Origin: Artemisia argyi
Lineage: Eukaryota; Streptophyta; Magnoliopsida; Asterales; Asteraceae
Reading direction: 5' to 3'
Assembly: GCA_030686995.1 (NCBI GenBank)
Contig: CM060703.1
Span: 120,076,861-120,140,860, forward strand
Length of the DNA stretch: 64,000 nt
The stretch's first letter is position 1. The number at the start of each line of letters is the position of its first letter. Both the position numbers and the translations under genes were made by a program. Below are positions 32,906 to 46,159 of this stretch, piece by piece. The notes under the pieces were generated by a model. That model saw only the letters and a program-made list of their open reading frames with translations, ran no database searches and was not told the origin of the DNA.

Positions 32906-33736
32906 TCACAATGACATCACCTTCTTTGATCTCAATATTGTCATTTTTTCACTCCCCAAACTACGATCATTTTCTTTTTCTTTTTCTTCGCTCTTTTCAT
33001 TCACAGTGAAATCACCTTTGTCAATCTCAGTATTGTGGTTCTTCTCATCAGTTTGCTTCTTTTGCTTCTCTTTCTTTTCTTTCTTTTTTGATTTACCTTC
33101 ATCTTTTTTGGTCACACTTTCATCATTCTCAACTGGCTCCGAATCAAGATTCTTTTTCTCCTCGCCATTTTCAATAGCACTGCTCTCGTCTTCCAAACTT
33201 CTGCGACTTATATTAGATTTAGATGAAGCTTCGTCTTTGGACCAATTTTAGATACCACGCATCTGACGACGAACCACCACCACGGCTATCACGAATGACC
33301 CTGGACTGAAAGCCTAACACCATAGGTTCTGACCCCCATGCAACATCATGCAACACGCTTGGGTGTATGTTCCCTGGCGGCGTATACACAGACCCCGATA
33401 CCCCTTGACAACAGAAATCAAAACAAATAAATAATAAATGGCAATTAATAGTGGTAATGTAAAATAGTAGCATGAAACATACGTGGCACACTAAAAGGGA
33501 AATAAGGAACTAACGATGATCATTTTCATCACCAGAAATGTCATTCTGGTTACATTTTTAGGAGTACCAGATAGCAAATCAAGGTCCTCCACCTTGCTTT
33601 TACCGTTATTGTCAATAACAGCAGTTTCAGAAACCATTGTTTTCTCAACTGAAGGCTGCATCACAAATGTATAAAATGTTCCATGTCGAGACTTCAACCG
33701 AAGGGTGCAACAGAAATGTAGAAAGTGTTCTATCAA
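32906..33736 (-). pseudogene. Unrecognised exon-like fragments (Lys/Glu-rich)
   Basis: Three adjacent minus-strand frames look gene-like: 33736-33491 (QPSVEKTMVSETAVIDNNGK), 33491-33219 (SVYTPPGNIHPSVLHDVAWG then RVIRDSRGGGSS) and 33196-32906 (NGEEKKNLDSEPVENDESVT then a KKEKKEKQKK run). Codon composition and same-strand layout suggest exons of one host gene or a captured fragment. I do not recognise the family; the frames do not join cleanly. Confidence 0.3.
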
Positions 33737-34402
33737 CTATCGGAACCTGAACTACAGACGTTGGGGCAACACAAAACGATGACCCTAACTTGATAAATGT
33801 AAACAGAAAACCATGTAAGGTTCATGGTTTGCCGCTACATAAAATGGTTTTCAAGATTCATGAAGCAGCTACATCTGGCTTGGTTACCCACGCTAGCCAT
33901 ATAATCCATAATTGTGGAGGGCTAGTGAGTTGCTAGGCCCCATGGGTCTTGCTGGGTGGTGTGTGGAATTAGGGGTTTACCTGCTAGGTCACAACATCTC
34001 ACTTAGGATATTCCAGCAGAATTTTACCACTGATTTTTGTGTTCTGAACAAACATTATTGGATAGACAGCCTGTACTTCTAATTATTTGGTAAATAATCA
34101 GTTACCATCTAAAAAATAACTGATTTCATATTCTCAGCCTTAAAACCATTTATCTAATAAACATGATTGACCTTTTTTTTGTAAATTTCATCCATTTATT
34201 TGTAAAAATAATCAAAAATTCAGATGTGCCGAATGCCATGCAAATTTACGCCGTGTATGCAATGTATGATTCTAGCCCATTGTTGGAGCTAACTAATGTT
34301 GAAACATAAGTTTAGCCAATTGGCCACTTTCTTCCTATTATTAAACAGTAAAAGCACATTCAGTCACTATTCCACTTCCAAACACTCTTTAGTCTTATTA
34401 AG
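33737..34402. other. Non-coding stretch before the CACTA element
   Basis: No feature recognised apart from AT-rich sequence. Confidence 0.4.
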
Positions 34403-35592
34403 ATTCACTACTACACAAACAGGTTTTTCCCCACGGTAAAATATGTGGGAAACCCTGTGGGAAAGGGCCCTTTTCCACGGATTTCACACGGAATTATTCC
34501 GTGCGTAAAACCCTTGTGGGTAAATATTTTCCCACTGCGTTGACTATTTTTCCCATAGATATAGTCGTGTGTAATCTGTAGGTTTATTACTCACCGATTT
34601 CCCACCAATTTTTCCAACAGGTTTTCCACAAATTTTCAAAAAAGATTTCCCACGGATCACGGATATTTTTCTCCCACGAATGTTCCCACAGATTTCTTGT
34701 GAAATGTTTTGTGTGAAACATGAACAAATTTTTATATAATTCAATAACTTATTATTATTTTATATAATATTTTGTTTTTTTACGGTTTATTAATATGTTT
34801 TATTATTATTATTTTTTGGCAAATATATTAAAAATGCGAATCATCAAAGAAATTCAGAAACCATTCCAATATGAAGAATCTAATAAATACCAAATTAATA
34901 TAGAACAAAACACATAAATCGTTTAATACGTATGAAATCTAGATAAAAAAACAAAAACACCTAAACATGTTTTATTGCATTATACATCTGATCTTCCATC
35001 TTTTTCTACAACCGCTTATTGTCATTAATTCTGAAAACTCTTTCAGGCAATTTCTTCCAAGAGATTGTACGTCTGCTTCCCTGGGGCTGTTTCAAGTGAC
35101 CCAAATTAACAAATATTACGAGATCTACAATAAAAAAGAAAAAGAATAAGCACGCAAAAACACTTGAAAAAACCTTAAATAAACTAAAACAACCAAAGCT
35201 TATAAGATATACCATGGCTGACTCCGACGAGTGGGCTGTTGCAATCAACCTTAAAAACCCAAAAAACTTTAAAAGAAAGCTAAACTCGAAAACTTACCTG
35301 ATTCGTGACTCATATCAAACAAGAAAAATATTTTCAGAATCTATACAAAAAGAAGAAACGAGACGTTAAGAACAAAATCAAACAAACCCAAAACTTACCT
35401 GGTTCATTTGATGAAAGAAATGTGTTTTAGCTGTGTTTGTGATTCTATATTCATTAGCAAGAACAAGGGTCAGTCCATGGTTAGATTATTTGATATAGAA
35501 TTAAAAGATGCGACTTTGGTTTTATTGATCTTTGTGGCTACTAGTAGAGAAAGAAAGTGAAGTACATTCTTTTGGTGTGGCTGTGTGTAGAT

Positions 35593-36557
35593 CAGGGGCG
35601 GAGACAGAAATTTGTGTTAAGAGGGGCCGTAATTAATTTCTATGATAACATACACTTCGTAGATCATTCCTCTCACCGGTTCACTAATTCAACCTTCCCC
35701 GATCGAGTTATAACATACATGAAATTACAATTAGGTCTTTAAGTTGATATATAAAACTTTAAAACATCAATAAAATAGTTGCTTGTGATCAAATCAAAAA
35801 ATTTACATAAATACTCTAAACTAACCGGCTATTTAGCATTACTAAAATTTTCCTTCATACAATTCTTCCTCAACCACTTATACCTATTTTTAGTTGTATG
35901 AATGAAAGAATAGAGAGGTTCATAAATATACAAAGCATTGAAAAAACTTATAAGAAAAGCTGAAAAAATTGAAGAAAGCAAGCAAACAGCAACGACGGAT
36001 GTGGAAATTTCTGTCGGAGATAGTGAAAAAAATATTTGACAGGCTTTTCTTCCATTCGAGTGACAAAAAAAGATATATACAAGTTTGTCTTCTTATTAGT
36101 ATCTATTAGTCAAAGCAACTATAAAAAACGTTAATAGAGAAGAATATAAGAAGGTAATTGTTTTGCTCAAGAGTTAAAACAAAATAAAAATAATTAATCC
36201 TAAAATAAATATCAATGAAATAAAAAAAATATTAATATAAAATAAACAAGTAAATAAAGGTAGTCACCCAAGTTACAAGAGCCACTCATTTACTTATCTC
36301 TCTCTCTCTTCTTTCATTTCTATCTTCTTCTTCTACCTATTATTTAGTTCAACGGTGGCATAATGGAGACTGAGTGCAACAAACACTTATCACTTGACGA
36401 GCTTAATGACATTATGTGTGTTTAGATATGGATAAATGGCAGAGGCTACATTGAAAACTTTATGAAATGTATGCCGGAAACCAAGCTGCAGCCGGTGCTA
36501 GTTGGCCGGTTAGGGGTGGCTGAGCACCCGCTAGCCACCCCATTGGCTCCGCCCCTG
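35593..36557. mobile_element. hAT-type non-autonomous element nested in the CACTA
   Basis: Begins CAGGGGCGGAGACAG and ends TTGGCTCCGCCCCTG, with 8-bp TSDs GTGTAGAT/GTGTAGAC (7 of 8). 965 bp, non-coding. Same terminal family as the 219-bp MITE at 18230. Confidence 0.85.
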
Positions 36558-36963
36558 GTGTAGACGGAGGAGAGATAGGTTTAGGGTTATCTAAATGAAA
36601 AATAATTCATTGGTTGTATCTTGGGCTTTTTAGCCGAATAAGTAATGGGCCTATCCGGATTTTAAGCTTTGGTGTAGGGGTGTTCATCGGTTCTCGGTTA
36701 ATCGGTTTATTCGGTTTAGGTTTTTCGGTTAAAAAATTTTTGGGTCATAACCGAACCGAAGTTCGGTTCGGTTATGGGTCAAAACCGAAAACCGAATTTT
36801 AAACTTGAATTTCACTATTTATATATTTTTTTTTAAATTTAATTATATATATTTCTGGCAAAAGAATATTTCAAGTATAAAAAGTGTTTTTTATATTAGT
36901 ATAAAATTTTAATAGACATTTTATATATATAAAATAATATAAATATGATACTTACATATAATT

Positions 36964-38260
36964 ATGATACTCACATAAATAGTTACATTAATAAAGAAAG
37001 ACATAAAATATGAAACTACAAACCACATATGAAGACATACTAGGTAATGGGGGAATGTGTAAGTAAACAAAAACATAAACACGATATTGTTTGTGGGAAA
37101 TCCGTGGGTATTTACACTCATAATTCCCACGGATTCATGAGATTGGTGGGTAATCCGTGGGAAATTACCGACGACTTTCCCACAAACATAATCGTTTTCT
37201 TTTACCTTTTCTAATATAGTTACACGTTCATGCATCCCACCTCCGTATACCTACATACAAAACATATATAGATACAATGGAGGTCATAGACAAACATACT
37301 AGACATGTAAGTGTAGATATCTACACATATACAATGGTTTGATCCACAAAATGGTTGTACCTAGACCTACACATATACTTATGATACTCACATAAATAGT
37401 TACATTAATAAACAAACAAATAAAATATGAAACTACAAACCACATATGAAGACATACTAGGTAATGGGGTAATGTTTAAGTATACAAAAACATAAACACG
37501 ATATTGTTTGTGGGAAATCCGTGGGTATTTACACTCATAATTCCCACGGATTCATGAGACCGGTGGGTAATCCGTGGGAAATTACCGACGACTTTCCCAC
37601 AAACATAATCGTTTTCTATTACTTTTTCTAATATAGTTACACGTTCATGCATCTCACGTCCGTATACCTACATACAAAACTTATATAGATACAATGGAGG
37701 TCATAAACAAACATACTAGACATATAAGTGTAGATATATACACATATACAATGGTTTGATCCACAAAAAGGTTATACCTAAACCTACATATATACTTATG
37801 ATACTCACATAAATAGTTACACTAATAAACAAACACATAAAATATGAAACTACAAACCACATATGAAGACATATTAGGTAATGGGGGAATGTGTAACTAT
37901 AAAGAAACATAAAAACGATATTGTTTGTGGGAAATCCATGGGTATTTACACACATATTTTCCACGGATTCATCAGATTGGTAGGTAATCCGTGGAAAATT
38001 ACTGACGACTTTCCCACAGACATAATTGTTTTCTTTTAATTTCTCTAATATAGTTACACGTTCATGCATATACACATCCGTATACCTACGTACAAAACAT
38101 ATATAGATACAACGAAGGTTATAAACAGACATGCGGAAAATATACAATGGTTCGTTCCACACATACACTTGTGATACTAACATAATAGTCACATTAATAA
38201 ACAAACACATATAATAATGAAACTACAAACACATATGAAGAAGATATATTAAGTAATGTG
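36964..38260. repeat. ~417-bp tandem repeats inside the CACTA
   Basis: Units begin ATGATACTCACATAAATAG at 36964, 37381 and 37798, with a diverged partial unit from 38171. Spacing is 417, 417 and 373 bases. Each unit carries two or three GTGGGAAATCCGTGGG-type subterminal motifs, so the array multiplies those sites inward. Two small minus-strand frames (36921-37235; 37716-38210) are by-products of the repeat. Confidence 0.88.
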
Positions 38261-38785
38261 GGAATGTATAAGTATACAAAAATATAAAAAGTTAAAAACA
38301 ATAGTTTTATTGAAAATTCGTGGGAAAGTACCGACGTATTTCCCACGACTAACACAAAAACAATATTTTGTGAGAAATACATGGCTAGTGACCCACAGAT
38401 TTCCCACGGACTATTTAAATATTTATTTTATCAAATTGAGAAAGTGTGAAATCCATGAGTAATGTATCTAAAATTTGCCACATAATTTTGGCCATGGCTA
38501 ATATGTGTGAAATGTGCCACTAGTTTCCCACAGAAGTCTAATTAATACAAATAGTGTGAATATTGTTGCAAATCCGTGGGAAATTTGTGACGGATTTCAC
38601 ACGAAAACTTGGTCAACAATTAAATGTATAAATAGTGGGAAATCCGTGTGAAATTTACGACATATTTCCCACCGAAATTTGGTTTACAATTTGGTGTGTA
38701 ATTTGTCGGTATTCCGTGTGAAATTTCACACAGTTTTGTTTTCGTGGGAAAAAATCTGTGGGAAAAAGCAGTTTTTGTAGTAGTG

Positions 38786-40710
38786 ATTATTGAGTATCTA
38801 TCAGCATTAAAGAGCACTTCCAAACATCACGTGATCTTATTATAAATTTTGTTTGATTAAAGAAATATAGTTTGATTTCTACCTCAATAGTTATTTCTTT
38901 TTCTCTTGAGCTAGTTGAGAAACATCGCAAGAGCGAATTCAGCTGAGAACACAACTCAGGCTCCAACATTCAGGTATCTATATAAGTATAACAAAAATAA
39001 TTCCATGTTGTTAAGTAACAAAAATAAGTGGGTTATCACCACCTATGCATCTCAACAAAACTCACAAAAGAATTTTATTCCATAAATCGTACTTTCAAAG
39101 GTCATACGTTTGAAGCATACAGCTAGTGAAGAGAAAAAGAACAAATGATGGAATATATGAACCAACAGGTAAAGCATATAGAGAAAAAGAACAAATGATG
39201 GAATACCTGAACAAAAAGTTAAAGCATGCATATCAGGTTGTAAGTTTTTCTCCAACAACTGAAAGCAAGTAGTTCGTATGAAGTACATAAATGGTGGCGT
39301 TAAAACCTGCAAACTGTCCACCATTCCTCTATTCTTATTAATGTTATTTCTGGTCTACCTTTAATGTGTAGCAATTTATCATCTCTTTCTTGCAAATGAC
39401 ATTAATCTCAAAGTATTATGTTTCCTTTCACTTTTCCTCTATAAGCTAAAAATGATTGAATAACCCTAAAAGAAAGAGAGTTCAATAACCTTATATAATC
39501 AACAATACAACACCAAGTAGGACAATAAAACCCATCACATATCATGTCCAATATCTTTAAATTAACTTTATTTCCTGGTTCCAGGCCTTGTGCAACAACA
39601 AGCTCTTGAACCCTCTCGGCGGCATCCACCACAAATAAAAAGGCTTCAAAATTCTTGAATTTGTTCTTCAAGCTTCTGCCAAATTGGAAGAAGGAACAAA
39701 AAAGTATTGGAGTGACAAAAAAAAAATTACACAAAAAAGTTAAATAAAAGGAGTTGTGGATAATATAGTGAGCTCTATAAAGCTCGGCTCTAGTTTTTCT
39801 TGTTGATAAAGAAAATCTGCTTTTGAGTTCTTGTTCTATAAAATTTGGAACTTGAGACCGAAAGATATCATTTGATCATTTTTAAACTGCAATGCGAAAA
39901 GACCCCCTGATTTTTGTGACTTCACGTCATAATAATCTGATACTTAGGTCCAAACACAAATCCAATGACAAGCTTAGTTGTACTTTAAATGATAAAAATA
40001 TCAAAACTGAAGAAAGTTCTTGAGGATGCACATTATCGGGCTGTTTGGGCTGCATTGCTTCAATGAGAGCAGTGGTTTTGAATCGAAAGAGTTGACACAG
40101 GGGCTTGGTTCGGTAGGTGTACGGTGTTCATTACGTAATTATTCAACGGTTGCAACTTGACATTCTAGTTGTTTCCTTAAATCCTACATATCGATTAAAG
40201 GTAATCGGGCAAACGATCTATTTCATCAATCACAATTTGGTGGTGAATTAAAGTTACAGATAAGAATACCGTATTTGACCGTTGAAGGTTCCAAAAATCA
40301 TCAAGAGAAATGGGAACTTCAGAAGCACCAATACCAATTCCTCTCAGCCTCCTGGGTTTAGAGCCAAACTCATCTGTGTAGCGAAAACTATTTAGTTCAG
40401 CAGTACATATATATCATAGAGAATCATAAAATACTTAACAAAATTAACACATGAGGTTGCAGATACCCCTCTAAAAGTTTTCTGTTGTAGCAAGTGGTTA
40501 TATATATAATATCAACATTATCACAACAAATCTTGTATCAACTATTGGATCAAAAAATCATTTTCTTACAGTTATAGATAGTTTAATGTTCTATAAACAG
40601 ACAGTTACTCAACCAATCTCTTTTATAAGAGCTTGCATTCGATGCTGTTGATTTCACTAATTACCTCGTCACTCTTCAAAAATTTGACAATAGCTTTCTT
40701 ACAGTGAATA

Positions 40711-40758
<48 letters not shown>

Positions 40759-41928
40759 CTTTTCCGATTGTGATCAATTATTTCACTTTGTTACTCATCT
40801 TTTTTTAGTGCAAAAGGTGAACATTTATATTAACTTCCAATGAAATGTACATCATAAGGATAGAAACAAAGATTTGGACAACACCCAAATCTATACACTT
40901 TGTTACTCATCTTGGCTCTAGTATTGTTAAGAATCAGAGTAGCCAATGCCTGTTTACGTAATCAGATACAATATACACTTATCATTAAAGTAAAAAGAAT
41001 CCATAGCATACGATGTCCATCACCATTTATGTCAAATACTGCTTTTCTTTTTAGCGGTCAGCTACTATTTCTTCCTGATATAGGTCGGAGAACTTCTCGG
41101 AACACAAAAGCATACGCAACTTCTGCATATATACAACTAAACTTGAAAATGTTGTACCCATGCCACAACTGATGAATCGATAGGATTCTTTCCTAGGCCA
41201 ATCCATATAAGCACAGCTGATGCCAACATTATCAGAAATATTAGTAGACTAACCTGTTGAAAGAATCGTGAATAAAAATTATACAAATCAACATATGTGA
41301 CTAAAAGTTCCCTCTTCTACAGATAAAATAGATTATCAGTATCTAAGTAGATAGCATATCAACATAAACAATCCGGGAAATTCCTGAACATGCAAAATAC
41401 ATTAAGTTCATCAAAAAGAATAAAAAAAACAAAATATTTGCTCTCATGCATATAATACTAACTACACACGCACCAATGTCTCACTCGGATTGCAAGAAAC
41501 GATTGTTGATGTTGTAGAAGTTCAAATTAGCATGATCTGATGATGTCCGCTTAAGGTTTTGTCTATGATCTGATGATGGCTGCTAGGGGTTTTGAATAAT
41601 TTTGTGTTTTGGTCTTTTGAATGAATCGTTACACCTTTCATGCTTTAATTGAAAAATTATAGGATTTTTTTATTTTAGATTTTATATTTTGGTTTGCAAA
41701 CCTTAACACAAAACTTGGTAATGCTCTAGTGGTTGTGGTTGTGGTTGTGGTTGAGATGTTAGTCTCGTGTGTATACCATCCCATGTTCAATCCCTGGCAA
41801 TTACAGTTTTAGTCCGAACACCAAAACATTGCTTAAAATACTAAAAAAATTATAAAAGTTATGTCAGATGACAAGACTGATGACATGGCTGATAATGAAT
41901 TACTGGGTAATGACTGGGCAATGAGGTG
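38786..41928 (-). other. Region with exon-like fragments, no complete gene
   Basis: Minus-strand fragments look coding: about 39690-39540 (FKNFEAFLFVVDAAERVQEL then QGLEPGNKVNLKILDMICDG) and about 40378-40270 (DEFGSKPRRLRGIGIGASEV then LDDFWNLQRS). I do not recognise either family. They may be exons of one decayed gene or captured pieces. A 60-bp imperfect repeat (AGAGAAAAAGAACAAATGATGGAATA) lies at about 39128 and 39179, and a (GTGGTT)n run at about 41736. Confidence 0.35.
40713..40758. repeat. Poly(T) tract
   Basis: 46 consecutive T. Confidence 0.95.
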
Positions 41929-42215
41929 TCTTGTAACCAAGAAACACGTTCCGGAGGTCGCGGTTGATGGAAATACATGATTATTCAAGAGAGAGAAAGT
42001 AGAGAGAGAACGGTGAAGAACTATGTGTTTTATATATATGAAATGAAGTGAAACTTTACACACACTTTCCCACACCCCTCATGGAGAGTCATGAGGGGTA
42101 TTTATAGGCTCCTAACACTACATGTTTGCCTACTTGACAATAGTAGTCCTTGTAGTTTCTAATCTAGTCCATTTCACTTGTGTGACGTTATCTTTATAAA
42201 AAAGCGAGGCTAACA
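41929..42215 (-). repeat. 3' LTR of the small copia element
   Basis: 287 bp, near-identical to 44423-44709. Contains GAGAGAGAAAG repeats and, on the minus strand, a TATAAATACC box near 42097. Confidence 0.88.
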
Positions 42216-43029
42216 ATCTCCCTCCAAGATATCGTTACACGTGAATGGCTACATGAGACCTATAAATACATAAACAATGTACATTACATTACAACAATAG
42301 TAAACTATGTTGACGTTGTTGAAGCGCAGAGTCTCTGTAGTCTAGATACTGAGGTAGACTTGAAGTTCTCCCTTCTGACGATCTCGGCATATGATCTTTG
42401 ACACAGAAGGCAAAGGTCTTTGTAACTCTGAACTTCAACTGTAATGGTCTAGTTAGGTTATTACTCCCTTCTAACTAGTGAGTCTTTATTCTTTTTCCTT
42501 CTCCCTCCTGAACTGACAACTCTTCTTTCATCTCGCAGCGGATAAAGTAGATTCAAAAGTGTAGGAACATGGTTGTCATTCAGGTAGCAGCATAACAACA
42601 TAACTCACATAACATTGCATAAAATGTTGGTAATAAGCTCTGATGTACACATACTTGGTACCTCATGGTACTTCTCTGGTATTAAGCACAGCTCCCTCGA
42701 TCAACCAACGTACTGAAGACGAAACACTACTTCTTTTGGCATGTTCTTCTCCCTCCTGATGGTTGTGAGTTATCAGAATCATCATAATCTTGTGTACATG
42801 CCATACAATTACCTGTACTTTACACTTCTAATGCAATTTAGAAGCCATAACAGCTTTTTGAAGCACATTTTGTGAGTATATGTCGCTAAGTTATGACTCT
42901 CTTTTTCTACAATCTCATCTCTTCTCTTCAACCTATAAGCGACCTCTTCAAATTCCAACCAGCTAGTAAATGACCAATGACTAGAGAAACAACCCAGTAT
43001 AACCAATCTAAAAATGAAGTAAACATCCC

Positions 43030-43262
43030 TTAGATATGTGACTTAATCTTGTACGATGGTGTGACTAAGAACCTATACAGAGCACTACAACATAACTCCT
43101 TTAAGCATAGGTAGATCCATATACTCAAACGTGCAAATAGTATATGAAATCTCTGCCTCTTGAAGTATCCACAACTTCGTGCGACACTGAGTACTACAAT
43201 GTAACTCCTTAAAGTGATAGCTATAACCCGTGAGCACTACAATGTAACTCCTTACATCGGGT
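43030..43262. repeat. Three copies of an ACTACAATGTAACTCCTT word
   Basis: GAGCACTACAACATAACTCC at about 43080, GAGTACTACAATGTAACTCC at about 43190 and GAGCACTACAATGTAACTCC at about 43232, inside the small copia element. Confidence 0.7.
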
Positions 43263-43823
43263 ATAACTAGATAATCCAAGTCTTAATCACTATCTCTACC
43301 AGTGTTTGCCCAAACAAGTATCTCCGAAAGTCATGCATCCATCTACCCCTAGACTTTGAGATAAATAAGTACACATGCCCTTGAAATGTACTTTAAACCC
43401 AGAAAAGTGATAAAGAATTATCCCCATAATCGCAAAAATCCGATACTAGCCGTTGTCATTTGATTGTGATTCTTGATCAGGATCATTTAAGCAATATGTG
43501 GTGTGTTTTTGGTGAAGCTTGAAATTCAATCTCGTTGATTCGTAGTGATTTCGGATTTTCCCTCCAAAAATAGAATTGGAAAATTTTCTCGCCCATAATT
43601 TGGAAAATCACTATGAAATGCAATGTCAAGGTTACCAGAAAATTTTGAGTTTTGAAAATTTTTACGCCAAATTTCATCGAAAAATTTGAATTTTGGGCTT
43701 AAAATTTGAATTTCGGGCCAAAATTTTTAACGTTATACCAAAATTTGAATTTCACGTAAAAATTGAACGTTTAGTCTCCTCTCAAAAATAAATTTTACTC
43801 AAATTTTCCCGCCAAAAAGTAGT

Positions 43824-44335
43824 AAACTCGGTAAACCTTAGTACTTGCTTCTAACTTGATAAAAGTAGTAAACTCGATAAAGCCTTACTCGATAACTTCA
43901 GTTGCTAACTCGATAACTTCAGTTGCTAACTCGATAATGGTTTCTAACTCGGTAAAGTTTGTTACTCGGTAAAAGTTGTCTAACTGGAAACTGCTTCTGT
44001 TACTCGAAAGGTTTTCTAACTCGATAGGAATTCCTAACTCGATAACCAGTAAACAACTAAGTAGAGTTTCCCCTAATTCGATACAAGTAACAAAACTTTA
44101 CTCGATAAACGATAAGGTGTTTAGCTAACTCGCTAAAAATGGCTAACTCGCCAAGTATAGAACTCGATACCAGCTTGCTAACTCAATAAGCAGACCACTT
44201 AACTCGATAGAACTGTAACTCGATATAACAGCTAGCAAACTCGGTACTACTTTTTCACTAACTCGATAAACAGTAGCCTTAACTCGATAAAACTTCATAT
44301 TAACTCGATAAAACACGATCCTAACTTGATAAGAT
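43824..44335 (-). repeat. Leader array of AACTCGATAA words
   Basis: More than twenty exact or one-mismatch copies of (T)AACTCGATAA within about 510 bases, all on the same strand, irregularly spaced 8-30 bases, directly next to the primer site. It occupies the 5' leader of the element. Confidence 0.9.
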
Positions 44336-44422
44336 CGTAATTTTTCCGAGAAAAAACACCAAAAAACATGATTTTACACCACAAAACATCACGATTCGCC
44401 CCTGGTTAGCTCTGATGCCACT

Positions 44423-44709
44423 TGTTATAACCAAGAAACACATTCTGGAGGTCGCGGTTGATGGAAATACATGATTATTCTAGAGAGAGAAAGTAGAGAG
44501 AGAAAGGTGAAGAACTATGTGTTTTATAAATATGAAATGAAGTGAAACTTTACACACACTTTCCCACACCACTCATGGAGAGTCATGAGGGGTATTTATA
44601 GGCTCCTAACACTACATGTTTGCCTACTTGACAATAGTAGTCCCTGTAGTTTCTAATCTAGTCCATTTCACTTGTGTGACGTTATCTTTATAAAAAAGCG
44701 AGGCTAACA
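44423..44709 (-). repeat. 5' LTR of the small copia element
   Basis: TGTTATAACC...AGGCTAACA, partner of 41929-42215. Confidence 0.88.
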
Positions 44710-44737
44710 AGGTGGCATATTCTTCAAACGCCTCCTG

Positions 44738-44990
<253 letters not shown>

Positions 44991-46159
44991 GGATATCAAG
45001 TAAGATCAATGTTAAAGTTTTAAAAATAAGGCACATTAAAGAACCAATAAGATTAAGACATGTGTCTCTTTTATTAATTACATAGTTTAATTTTAAATGT
45101 AATTAACAAATAAATAAATAGGGCATTTTGGGAATTCAACAATTCATTAAATGTATACCATAGTCTTCATTTACTCATTTCGACATTTCTGTCTCTCTCT
45201 CACTAAAACTGACGCATGCTTTCTCTCTCTCATCAAAACACATAATGATATTCATTTAGTGATTTTTGGTACAATTATGCATTAAACTTGTTCAACAGAT
45301 CATTCTATATAGTAGCAATAAAATATCCGATCAATCATAACATAACACCCAAAAAAAAGTGCAACCACCACTCCTTTTATAGACCAGTCGCCAACACCCT
45401 ATCAAATCCCATCGGAAAATCCTTACACGACATAATACTGCCATTGTGTTTAGATCATGGATGTGTATAGTCTCCCGAAACCATGTTTGTGTTAGATATA
45501 TTGAGCATGGTTGCTTTTAGATTTGTTGCCTCCATTATTCGCCGGAAACCATGGTTGTGCCAAAACTCTCTCTTAGTCGACAGAAACCATGGATATCTAG
45601 CCATGTGTTATGTATCACATATCTGTTTCGATCTGTTCTCGATACACAGATCTATTTTATGGATCTGCCGTTTTGTTTGGATCCGATTGGTTCTAGATAC
45701 ACGGATCTGTTTATGTATCAGATTTGTATAAAAGCTGGTTTAACTTTACTTTCAGTTTAGATCTGTTTGTAAACATATTTTTATACCATTGCTGCAAATC
45801 GGGTTTTGATATGTTTATGTACCAGTTGGTAGTCGTGGTATGTGTCGCCGGTACACCAGATAAATCATGGTACAACCGGGTACATCATGGTATGTGTCGT
45901 CGGTGTACCGGAATCTGCTTATGTTAGGTTTCGATAGGTTCTTGATAGATAGATTGATGAGGCGAAAAATGATCCGTTTTTAGGGGGTCATTTAAGCCCG
46001 AATCCGACTTTATTTGATCAAATATTGCCCTAAATCGTTCCTTTTGTGATTTTAGGTGTTTGGAGAGTGAATTCTGGAAAAGAGGCTATTTTGGACGTTT
46101 TTGGAGCATAAAGTTAAGGAAACGACAAAGTACCAAAAATCCAAGCTGAAGATACAAGG

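Larger units (their letters stand above)
34406..38785. mobile_element. Non-autonomous CACTA (En/Spm-like) transposon
   Basis: Ends CACTACTACACAAAC and GTTTTTGTAGTAGTG, the diagnostic CACTA inverted termini, with a perfect 3-bp TSD ATT (34403-34405 and 38786-38788). Both subterminal regions (34420-34700 and about 38290-38770) are packed with direct and inverted copies of TTCCCACGGATTT/AAATCCGTGGGAA, the expected binding sites for the element's own DNA-binding protein. The 4.4-kb body has no transposase. It holds a 417-bp tandem repeat and a nested hAT element. Confidence 0.93.
41929..44709 (-). mobile_element. Small non-autonomous copia element (TRIM/LARD-like)
   Basis: Two 287-bp LTRs (41929-42215 and 44423-44709), TSD AGGTG on both sides (41924-41928, 44710-44714). 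On the minus strand the right LTR is followed by TGGCATCAGAGCTAACC (Met-tRNA type primer site with one change from the usual TGGTATCAGAGC), and the left LTR is preceded by a purine tract (TTGGAGGGAGATT). The 2.2-kb interior has no ORF of note. The left LTR start carries two changes (TCTTGTAACC for TGTTATAACC). Confidence 0.88.

Noticed and set aside
32794..33251. Phe/Ser-rich plus-strand ORFs (membrane proteins)
   Set aside because: Antisense shadows of the Lys/Glu-rich minus-strand frame.
36921..38210. Two related ORFs (MHERVTILEK...) inside the CACTA
   Set aside because: Products of the 417-bp tandem repeat rather than a gene; composition follows the repeat.
36964..38260. Possible CRISPR-like or satellite array
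   Set aside because: Units are 417 bp without spacer/repeat structure and lie inside a CACTA element; CRISPR is not expected in plant DNA.
41727..41815. Another SINE near the (GTGGTT)n run
   Set aside because: A CTCTAGTGGT word and a GTTCAATCCC word recall pol III boxes, but no TSD or clear tail was found.
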